64,000 bases of DNA from Steinernema hermaphroditum (taxonomy: Eukaryota; Nematoda; Chromadorea; Rhabditida; Steinernematidae). The stretch spans positions 15,214,769 through 15,278,768 of the forward strand of contig CM059624.1 in the NCBI GenBank assembly GCA_030435675.1, in the 5' to 3' direction. The notes under the pieces are model-generated. The model did not search any database and was not told the DNA's origin. It worked only from the letters and a program-made list of their open reading frames with translations. Below, in pieces: positions 54,344-64,000 of the stretch. Position 1 is the stretch's first letter; every line of letters starts with the position of its first letter. Position numbers and translations under genes: made by a program.

Positions 54344-56527
54344 CGCATTTTAGGCGTGCGCGATCGACGTCCACACACGGCGGGAGCGCTTCTGCCGACG
54401 GCGGACGCAGGAGAAGACGCGAAGATCTGACGGCGGCCGACGGATTAGGAGTGCACGGAAACGCGACGCCTCGGGCGGCGATTTTCGAATCGAATTCGGA
54501 TTGGATGGGGGTGAACTCGCACGCGAGATTAGCGGGAGACGTGCCGGAATATGGTAATGCGAGGGGATTGTCCGGGGATCTTAAGCGGCTAGGCACGGAA
54601 AGAAAAAGGTTTCTCAAAGTACACGCACGAATTTTGGAAAAGACGTTTCAATCGGGGTCTTCATGAAGTACATATCGCTGAGGAGACATGGATCTCGAAC
54701 AAGGATTGATGTCTAATTTAGTATTTTTTATGCTAGTTGTCAGATATAAGGTTCCTAAGATGTTTAAGCACCAACCACTTGCTACCTGTATCAAAAAATA
54801 TGCAGACCAATCGATGAGTCTTCAATCAATGAGTCTTTTTTTCGTTCCGGTGCATAGACTTTTTTAAAACGCAGAGGGGACTGGCTATCGAAACGGTTGC
54901 AGAAAGAAGAAAGCTCGAAATATCACCGACACGAATCGAACCTACGAACGTGTGCAAGATTTACAAGAATCCGATAAAGAAAAAATATGCAAACGTGAAT
55001 TTCTCGCACATGTGTAAAACGTATGCTGGCACCAAAGACTAAAATGATCAAATCTGGAGACGTACTGAAGAGCAAGGACGATGAATTTCAACTGAGAATC
55101 CCGGCGGAGCTGAGGTTCAAATTATGAAACGTCACGTTCAGCTGGTCAGATGGGTTGACTGAACATGTGGCATTTCCAAATATGAACTCCTCTACCACAG
55201 TCCAAGTTTTAACTAAACCCGTCATGTCTCACAGACACAGAAAGAGAGGGTGATCTGTAACTATCGGGATGTGATCTTACGAAAGGGCTTCTCAATGACG
55301 TATATGATCTTTATCTAAGGTTGACATTCCAGTCAAAAAACGCCGAGTCATCGAGTCCAGTCAAGTCAGCCGAGTGAATGACCACGCTATTAGGACAAAG
55401 GCCAATAACACAGATAGAGTTGTGAACTGTTTCATAATAGAACGATTTGCAGAAAATTCAATCGTATCGAGAAGTCTAGCGGAGAGTTCGAAGGGTAGAG
55501 AGCGTTGTTAAGACGACGCGAATGATGGACAAGTGTTAGTTGAGAAACCCGATAGCTCAGGTGTTCGGACATCCACTTGATGAAAGAACAAGACGGATTA
55601 CGAAGCCCCAGAGGTCGGATTGTTGACTGATTAGTGTGTGCGACTCCGGATGGATGTGGTGATCATAAAGCGTTGAAACATAGTACAACAACAGAGTTTT
55701 TGTGATGTCCTCAAGAGACGATCGAAAACCAGAGAAATGTCCCATGCCCTGTGCTTGCCTATAACCTTAATATAATGGTATCGACCTTCAGATAAGTAAA
55801 ATGCATTGGGGAGTTGTTATCTATGATAATTTGACGCATTTTGGGAAAGTTCAGACTATCTACGAGACACAAAACAATCTCATTTCGAACCCCCTCAGTC
55901 TCACATTTTCGATATTTCAGCAAGTTCATGTCACTACTGTTTTTTTTGTACTTGCTATCAAAGAAATATCACATGATATTTGATTCCGAAGGTTCATAGG
56001 AAAGGCTATACCATTCAAAGTGCCTCACCTCTGTCCTGGTCAGATGCGCATATAAACAGACAGGTTTCTGTAGTTAACGAAGAAGACACTTCCCAGATAC
56101 AAAAATGACACCTGAGCCGAATCAGAGTCGGACTGTTCAACAGTTCGGACGGAGCGATGCGAAAAAAGACGACGAGAGATAAAGGGGGAATCTATCGAAT
56201 CGAAAAACGATAAAGTGTAATCGAAAAACCTGACTCAAAACCGAATCCAAGTAAATGAAGACTGGTTCTAAGCGATCGCTTAAATCCTATATCAGTTGGT
56301 CATCAGTACGTGCGCCTCAGTCGACCATGGCCACCATTGTGTCATATATATTTTTTTACTCATTAGCATCTCATGACGGACAAACTTCAACATGGATATT
56401 CAGAAACGCGAAGTGATGTATGCACTGATTGATAAAATCCACTGCTATGAATCGATTATCTACCGTATTAATTGTGTGGTGATTGACTTCAACCACGTAA
56501 CGCATCCCTCATGATCTAACACTAAAG
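54344..56527. other. GC-rich upstream block, then gene-poor sequence
   Basis: 54344-54560 is GC-rich with CGGCGG motifs and is the likely promoter of the ODR-2-like gene. 54660-56527 has no gene I can support; a B-box-like GGTTCGATTCG on the minus strand near 54948 does not fold as a tRNA. Confidence 0.4.
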
Positions 56528-57219
56528 TCGGCTTGACCCTTCGCTCTGGTGTAAGCGAATGTCCTTCCAAGATAGACTTCAAGTACGACCGAATCGTGTA
56601 CGTTGATTTTAGTCAGCAACCAATCGACGAAACAGTGAAAGATACGATACAACAGTTCCGAGCGAAAACAATGCCAATGATTCGGTCAATTGCTATCGAC
56701 TGCAGATTGGATGTATTTGGGAACAGATCCCGTCCACACAAACTATGCGACATCATCTTCGATGGACTGAAGGAATGCCGTGGCCTCTCGGACATCATAG
56801 TACGCGACTATGGGAAAAAGTGCCACGAGTTTATAAGGCACCAGATCGAATTCGGTAATTTGAAAGCACTAGTTTTACCGGGAAATGCTACGTGGCCAGC
56901 GGACTTCCAAGACTTGATCAAACTGTTTGTGAAATCACCAAAATTTAGGAACCTTTCTATAGCAAATTCAAATATGAGAGTGGACTTCGTCATGGCTGCT
57001 TGTGTATTCAATCGCTTCTTCAGAGGAGAACTGCGTTACTTCCATATTGAAGGAGGTCCTTCTTTTCCCGTGGATGATTTAAGATCTCTCTACCCAAAAT
57101 TCGCTGTCATTCCTGACACCTGGCCGTCTGAAGGATCAACTGTAGTTTGGGTGCGACCTCTGACAAGGAAGACATTAGAGGTCACTGCTAATGTCTTTGG
57201 CTTTATTTTTACAAGTTGA
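56528..57219 (+). pseudogene. F-box-like family copy 5, 5'-truncated
   Basis: Open from VGLTLRSGVSECPSKIDFKY to the C-terminus, aligning with copy 1 from its residue about 58 (TKVGVMLYYG) onward, with LSDIIVRDYGKKCHEFIRHQ, WPADFQDLIKLFVKSP and VFNRFFRGE. The first about 57 residues, including the F-box-like part and the start codon, are missing; sequence upstream of 56528 is unrelated. The rest shows no stop, so the loss is recent or the fragment is still constrained. Confidence 0.75.
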
Positions 57220-58715
57220 TGGCTACGAGTGGAATGCAAGGCATAACCTATCGGTACGCAATTAACTGAAGGATTCGTTTGTTCTGTGAAAATTACACGA
57301 AAATAAAAGCATATTTTGCAAGAAGCTGTATTGACTTGAACTTCAGATTCCTGCTCATGTGCAGTCTGTAGGTAGGTCAAATTGTAAGATGATAAGAGTT
57401 TATGGTAAGAAAATTGGTCATTTTTAGTGTCCTCATCCTAATCGAAGTCACAAAAGGTTATGGCCACTGTTTGCTGTTTCAACACTTATTCAGTTCCAAT
57501 TGACAAGATGTAATGGGCGAAAATATGATGTTTTAGCAAAAAAAAAACGAGACGAAGGGGACGGATGAGCACCCAAATATCTCTCGTTGTCTGCGCTTCG
57601 ATCGCACCGGTCCCCGCAAACGGTCGGCAATTGCCTTAGCAAATGTTGCGGATTGCGAAATACCAGAACAGAGTCGGCGAATCTTCTCTTCCCGATCCTA
57701 TTTTCAACGCCTCTGGCACTACCACTGTTTTCGCGCTTGCGGAACACATTAGGAGTAATAATGGCTTCGATAAATCTTTATATATTGGGCGCCAGAAATG
57801 GAATTAGTAAACATTGCTAATGGGGCAAAATACGAAAATTGACATTGGGTGTTGTGTAAAATGTCATAGTGACTCACTCTTAATTTTGTACAGAAGATGC
57901 ATAAATAAGCGACTAGACGGTGAGTAGTCACTTAGTCAATGAATGACGTAATTCAACCGATTGCATTTGGACTTTCGTCTAGACGCTGGAGGTCCAAAAC
58001 TTAAATCGATACTTTCGTAATATTTCCATTAAAAATTTCGACTGGTTGATCACACTTGAATGAATAAGTCCCTGCAAGGAAGGCGCATATCCACCCACAA
58101 GCACAAAAACAAGAAATCTGGCTATAGAGGAGATGGCAAAATTTATCGAGCAAATGCAAAGGTGGGAGGCGAGCGGACACATCACACGAAATATAGCGGA
58201 TTTAAAGCGTAAAAGCATAAGCGCCCCATATCGACGTGAACAAAAATAAACAGCAAGCAATTACGTGTCGGGGTTGCGTCATTGGGCACTCAAAAAACGA
58301 GAGCGCCCACCAGACGACACTTCCGCATTCTGTTCGATTCTTGCAAAGTGGCGAACAGCTGATGTACAGCAAAACTGTGCTCTCGTCCGATGTCTACACG
58401 AGTTTCTGGCGTCCAAAAAACAGGAAGTGCGGAAATTTAATGTAAAGCCGAGCCGATCGATCGATTCTCATGCCTTAGGGCGTCTTGTTTTCAAAGGGCC
58501 AAACTACACGCTCCCCTCACTTCTCGCTTCGGAAAGTCAAAACATTCAATCAGTTATATTTTGCCCGCACGAAGTCGTAAAACTCGTACTCTCGTAAATT
58601 GGGGCACACATGGAACTACTGGCCGACAAAGTCAATTTATAAACAAACATTGTGATGAAATCGATAGAAAAACAAACTTTGTCTAGACGGAGGCTGAGAA
58701 TGGACGATGACTACA
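57220..58715. other. Intergenic, nothing recognised
   Basis: AT-rich non-coding sequence; a Tyr/Cys-rich frame around 57490-57750 has no support. Confidence 0.4.
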
Positions 58716-58941
58716 CCCTATCCCTATCCCTATCCCTATCCCTATCCCTATCCCTATCCCTATCCCTATCCCTATCCCCATCCCTATCCCTATCCCTATC
58801 CCTATCCCTATCCCTATCCCTATCCCTATCCCTATCCCTATCCCTATCCCTATCCCTATCCCTATCCCTATCCCTATCCCTATCCCTATCCCTATCCCTA
58901 TCCCTATCCCTATCCCTATCCCTATCCCTATCCCTATCCCT
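58716..58941. repeat. CCCTAT hexanucleotide array, about 38 copies
   Basis: Uninterrupted CCCTAT units with a single CCCCAT variant near 58778. The nematode telomere unit is TTAGGC, so this is an internal microsatellite and not telomeric. Confidence 0.95.
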
Positions 58942-61900
58942 TGATCGCCTTCCCCGAGAGAATCATTTAGGATACATACGACTCCTGCAAAGCTTCCGAC
59001 GAATCGTCTTCCCACCAAGAAGTACAGTGTCAGATTTGCTGATCAACCGAAGCAATTTTGATGTTAAAGCCCAGCCAAATAAAGCTAATCATTGTCCTTT
59101 TAGAGGCAATAGAAGCGTGGCTTGTAAACCTAGGCTTTCGACCTATAACTAAATCAAGTTTAGGGCCAAAAAACCATAAGTTTTGTGCGTTTAGTAAGCG
59201 CTACGGTCACAGAAAGCTACAGATAAACACCCCAAATCCACATGGATATCAGTCATGGCGAAAACAAAAGCCAATGAGCGACGGTGACCAGAGCGGCCGC
59301 TGGTGGAGTGGAGGGGGGGAGGGTGCGATTTTGAGTGATCGCGATTAGGGAAAGACGCAATTGTTCGGCGCCGATCGCGTCGGCGAGAGCCAGCGGGGAT
59401 GAAAAACGCCGCGACACGCGACTACGGCGGCTAATTAATCAATTTGAGTCGGAGGAGACGAATATGAAAAGTGTGAAGCCGGGCAGAGATTAGCGGGGTT
59501 TAAGGCAGGAAACGGAGGAAGCGTCTGAGGAGGTGTCTTTAAAGTGCCCGGGGTCTTAGCGACATGTATGTGACTCAGAACGTGGAGAATGATGATAGAA
59601 TTGAGTCAGAAGAGATTTGACAGGTGATTAGATGACAAAAACATATTTACAGGAAATTAGTCATCTGAAAGGGAGGGCTAAGTCGACGAAAATAAACTTC
59701 AAATCCTCACGGACGGAGAGGGCATTATAAGAAGCGGCGAAATACCAATTTTTGGCTAACATGAACTGTCGATGGTCTCTTGGACAATATCAGACCTCTT
59801 AAGTCTTGATCAATGAGACGATGGTAAAAAAAGCCGTTTAAAGAAAAGCCAGAAAAGAAAAACCTTTGACTACTCAAGGCTGATTTCTTTATGCTCAACT
59901 TCGTGGATGGAACTTTGCCTGGACGAGGGCAAAAAGGCCTCCAGGAAGACCTCAAACGGAATCAAAAGCAGACACATTAAACTTGTATTAGATACGACAG
60001 ATAGTTCGGGAAGGAGGAAGGGAGATCGTTGCCAAGAAACGTCTTAAGTGGCAAGGATAAGGCAACAAATTTAGAACAACGAATGAAGTTTGATACCACA
60101 TCCAAGGGCGTCGTTCAGTTCCCGTAGGAAAACTCTACTATTGGCCTTTACCTGTGAAAAAATGTTACCAAGATAGCCAAACAAAAACAGACTGAAAGGG
60201 CCTCAATTCCTCACGGACTGCAAGTCCATGCCCTGAACAAAAAACGCCATTTTTCTTGGAAATGTGAACTTTGTGGGACTCTCACATCATAAATCACGCA
60301 GACATCGAGTTCGAAAATCGAAGACGTTCCGTCTTGAGACGTTTATAAAACGGTCCTGACTTCCTCCATTAGGCGGATTTCCGTAAAGATGGAAGATGAC
60401 ATCAAGATCGGAATTACAGAGGTGGGATTAAGGTCCGATTAGGTCAATCCAGGGGAAGCTTTGAAGATAGGCACTATCAGGACAGATTGGCCTACGAATT
60501 TGCAAGGTATGCGACGCTCCAGAATGCGTAAGTGTACAAAGATGAAATAGTTAGAACACAGCTATACAACTGAACATATATAACAGCCCACTTTTCGCAT
60601 AATATTTTGCTTGGACCCTCTCGAGGTGGTCGCAAATTGCTCTTTATTGCTCTTTGTCCGTCTCGAGATTCGTCATCTGCTTACTTGGGCATAAGAAAAT
60701 GAATAAAGAACAAAGAATGCGCACTTCTATCAGTGTGAACAGAGCTAATACGTTATAAGGACATAACTAGAGGTTCTTTCTTTGATCTCATAAAATATTT
60801 CATGAGTTTCTTGTGACTGAGGATCGAGTGCTTAGAAATAGTAAATCCGATGGAAATGCATCGAATAAGAGTATCGTTTTGAACTTCCGTCAATCATCCA
60901 GATAAACGTCGTGAAGAGTTGTGGAATTGAATGTGCTCGACCTTAGTTGAGCACAACTTCAATCGCTTATTCACTTTTTTGGCGTCTTCTTGCACAGAAT
61001 GCGACGAAAACCGGGAAACGCAGACAAAGAGAATGGGAGATTCTTTCGATTTTTACAAGGTTTATGTCGGAATTCACGCATGCAACTTTGAAAATGGTGA
61101 ATTGTATGTTTCAAAACAGAAAACTGACGACTGCTAATGAATGTAGTGTCAACATGTGTATCCCCAAAAGATTGAGTTCGCCACTTGTCTCTGCCTTCCC
61201 TGGTTTAGTCATGTCACACCTGTACAGTGATAATAATGGAATATACTAGGTCTTCTTCCCTTGAGGCCATATGTAACAAGTACTCCTGAACTTATACAAT
61301 ATGTCTCATGGTGGTGTAGAACTTGGAACTTCAACAATGCCCCCCCCCCCCTCAGTATGGATGATGATTCTGCTTATGTCATCTGGACACCTGAAAGCTG
61401 ACGGCTGCTAATGCAGTAGAGAGCAGCAGTTATCGCACGGTACAGACTGTAATTGGGGCGAGCGGAGCTTCTACCTGGCTTAGGTCTGCTTCCATTCGAA
61501 TGCATAGAACGCTACAATACATGGAAAAAGGTTACCTAGAACATCCTTATTTTGTGGCATATTATTAGAAAGATTGCCATAGTGACATGTGAATTCCGCT
61601 GCGGAATGATTATACATGATTACAGTATAGTATGTTATATTCCTTGCGAAGTGATAAAGGCCCATCGCTTTTATATGACCAGTCGTACTGAGAATATGAA
61701 TGACATTTACGGGGTCCCGTTTTCAACGCATAGACAAAGGAAAGAAGAACTTTGGACATATTTGGAAAATGCAGGGAGTAAAGGACAAGACCTATTTAAC
61801 AAGACTTTTTCTGACTTTTCCAACTTCCGTTTTTCATATGAGATCTGTGTAAATGAGAACGAGTAGCAGTGGTATTTTTAGGAATTCCGGCTGCAGTCCT

Positions 61901-64000
61901 GAATGGTAAATGATGCACAGGACAAGCACAAAAATGAGCAGGATGAGGGCGCGTTTCGTTATCAGTAAATTTCTGAATTTTAACCATTACCACAGCCTTA
62001 AAACCCTAGTGATAACACTCCCCCGTGCTCGTCGCTTGTGTTCTTCTCAGGTTACCACGAAGCAATGTTAGTGGCTGGTCAGAACACGTTGCAATTACTT
62101 AGCTAAACAACCCTCATCGCCTTGAAATAGGTTGAAAATGTTGTCAATTCCAAACTGAATAATGTGCTGATATTTACCAGAGCACAAAAAACAGAGGAGT
62201 GCAGGCTTGGCAAAAATCCATGCGAGCCGAAAAAGATCACACATCACGCGGCTCCTCTTAAATGCCGCCTCTCGGCCGCAACTCAACGGGATGGGATGTC
62301 TTAAGGTATTCCGTAAACAAGCCGAAAAACAAGAAGAGAGGGACGTGTCGCGGCGGCAGCGGCGGCGACGTCGCTTTCTTCGTCGGCGGCGGCGACACGC
62401 GAAAAGCTACAAGACGGGGCATGGTGAGGAGGAAAGCGTTTATATGTTGGATTGTCCCCCAGGGAGATCAGCAGCGATTGATGTTCGCGCGTGCGGCGAC
62501 TTCGCCGGCCGAGGGCCCGGCGGCACGCACGGCAAATTGTTAAGACGCCGCATATCCCAATTTCGATGATAAAAGTGGTACTTGAGAGTGTTGGCGACGA
62601 AAACAAAGGCGTGATGGGCGCGTGGAGAAGAGAAGATGTGGAGTAAATGAAAGACATTATGGATGGAAGCGCGAGAAATCCTTCAAAAGCTGATTTGGGG
62701 ATTCTGATTAAGAGGTGGATGTGGATGAAGACGGCGGGCACACCTATAATCAAGGGGAGGGGGAGGAGCCGTGGGAGATGTGGGGGGACAGATGGAGACG
62801 GGATGCTTTAGTATGATATCCGTTTTAAGAGTGCACTAAGGAGTGTCGGGCTTCTTGATTTATTTTGAACTGAAGCCTCAACAATCAAGAACTGAACTTT
62901 GATATGTAAACTTCGTATTTTCACTTGAAATCGAGCTTTCATTCAAGTTGTTGATTAATCGGAAGATAGTAGTACAAAAAGAACAAATAACACAGCCACC
63001 ATTTTCTGTCTATTTAACATTCACCTATAGTCAATGGCCGCAATACCAAAAACTTGTGTTTCACATCAGTGGTATCTATTTTTGGCCATTTCACACAATG
63101 TCTACGTTCACACGATGTTCAAAATTGGACTAAAAGTTTTTGTTTGTAAAGTTCGTGTGGTTTAGTGTGGAAATATCGTTGGCTGCGCGCAAGATACATG
63201 CCGTGAAAAAGATTATCTTTAAAAGATCATCACTCTGGGTCCGCAGTGTCTCAAGGAATGACAACAAGGTACCTGGAGTGCGGTGCAGGCTTCATGGTTA
63301 CTATCAGACCCAAACGGAAATTTCGGGTGCCCTACCCAACCCCAATTTGGTAGTACGACTTCCTTTTTTTTTCACCGATGTGAGAGTGCAGACGATTAGT
63401 GAAGCAAATGTTTTGGGTCGGCTGTCTTCAGTGCTTGAAGCTCAAGCCCGAAACCTTCGAATAGCCGACCAACCGCTCTGGCACTACAGTATTTAATGGT
63501 TACATCACAAACGATCAGAAGAACCAGGATCTAAACATCGCTTTTTATTCAATAATTTCCCTTTTTATCCTTCTTGAAAATCATCTAAAATGGATGCCCT
63601 CTCGGTGACAAGAACAAGAAAAAGGATATCCTCAATTCACCATCTTGATCGATTTGAATGATCTGAATCTGATAATCCAAAAATTTGCATAGCTGTAGTG
63701 TGTTATGGAGCTGTACTGCGGAGAAACAATCGAAGGAAGAGAGACGGCTTGGTTACAGGGCATAGTGTGCAGCCCTATGAGGCGTCGATTTTTGGGAAAG
63801 CGAAAGTAATCCCAAAATGATTCAATAAAAATCTGTGCTGGGAGTAAGGACAATCAAAAACGGGAGCTCAACAAAATTGGAGGGTGACCGTTTCTTGACT
63901 TATTGCCCTTGTCAGTGTAATCCTATAGGAACAAACCAAATGTATGGCGCCAAGAATAGTGTTAGAGGAAAGGATTTGATGAAATTCAGAAGGTGCAGTT
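58942..64000. other. Gene-poor right end with two GC-rich blocks
   Basis: 59270-59560 and 62262-62560 are strongly GC-rich relative to neighbours (GCGACACGCGACTACGGCGG; GTCGCGGCGGCAGCGGCGGC) and may be promoters or first exons of genes that are not resolved here. A C-run (13 C) sits at 61341-61353. No protein family, RNA gene or inverted repeat recognised in the rest. Confidence 0.4.

Noticed and set aside
54900..55000. B-box-like GGTTCGATTCG on the minus strand as a tRNA
   Set aside because: No A box at the right distance and no cloverleaf.
58716..58941. Telomeric repeat
   Set aside because: The nematode unit is TTAGGC; CCCTAT does not match it.
58652..59152. Frames of Ser-Leu, Pro-Tyr and Gly-Ile repeats
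   Set aside because: Produced by the CCCTAT array in each frame.
62262..62753. Frames across the GC-rich block
   Set aside because: All are low complexity and frame-dependent on GGC/GCG repeats; no splice context.

Overview
The window reads as nematode nuclear DNA. The gene set is worm-like: an astacin protease with EGF and CUB modules and a C-type lectin domain, a worm-type (WAGO-like) Argonaute, an ODR-2/HOT-type Ly6 protein, a cuticle collagen remnant and a MAX-like bHLH-zipper gene resembling mxl-1. Introns are mostly 43-50 nt with GT...TTTCAG borders, and several start codons sit just downstream of an unpaired TTTCAG, as expected for spliced-leader trans-splicing. I cannot name the species; a rhabditid-type nematode is likely. 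All exon boundaries are hand-read from splice signals and reading-frame continuity.

Layout. 1-2011: 3' part of an astacin gene spliced, apparently, to a C-type lectin domain that carries a frameshift. 2-20 kb: an accessory region with single-exon F-box-like genes, a local family of zinc-finger-like genes on the minus strand (two arrayed loci plus a truncated one), and many mobile elements: two hAT-like MITEs with exact 8-bp target duplications, a Mutator-like insertion with a 9-bp duplication and a visible empty-site paralogue, a 1-kb fold-back element, a palindromic MITE, GATC-rich 21-bp minisatellites and an intact DD37D mariner-like transposon. 20-31 kb: collagen remnant, slicer-dead Argonaute, scrambled SRR1-like fragments, more F-box-like copies, a RING mini-protein, a discoidin-domain gene fragment and a small Tyr-rich secreted protein. 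31-33.7 kb: gene-poor, with a near-perfect fold-back repeat.

33.7-46 kb is a dense gene block. The mxl-1 gene (minus strand) holds a secreted cysteine-rich gene in its intron. It faces, across 53 bp, a 17-exon lysine-rich gene in which every intron is phase 0 and exons are serially duplicated. That gene is followed on the same strand by bms1 (ribosome biogenesis GTPase) and a small membrane protein, with splice-acceptor-like sites just before the last two start codons: a candidate operon. 46.4-51.7 kb is a Shisa-like membrane protein gene with a 4.6-kb intron filled with repeats, including a long inverted repeat with tRNA-like sequence in each arm. 51.8-54.3 kb is an ODR-2-like GPI-anchored protein on the minus strand. 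54.3-64 kb is gene-poor: one 5'-truncated F-box-like pseudogene, a 38-copy CCCTAT array and two GC-rich blocks that may be promoters of genes outside what I can resolve.
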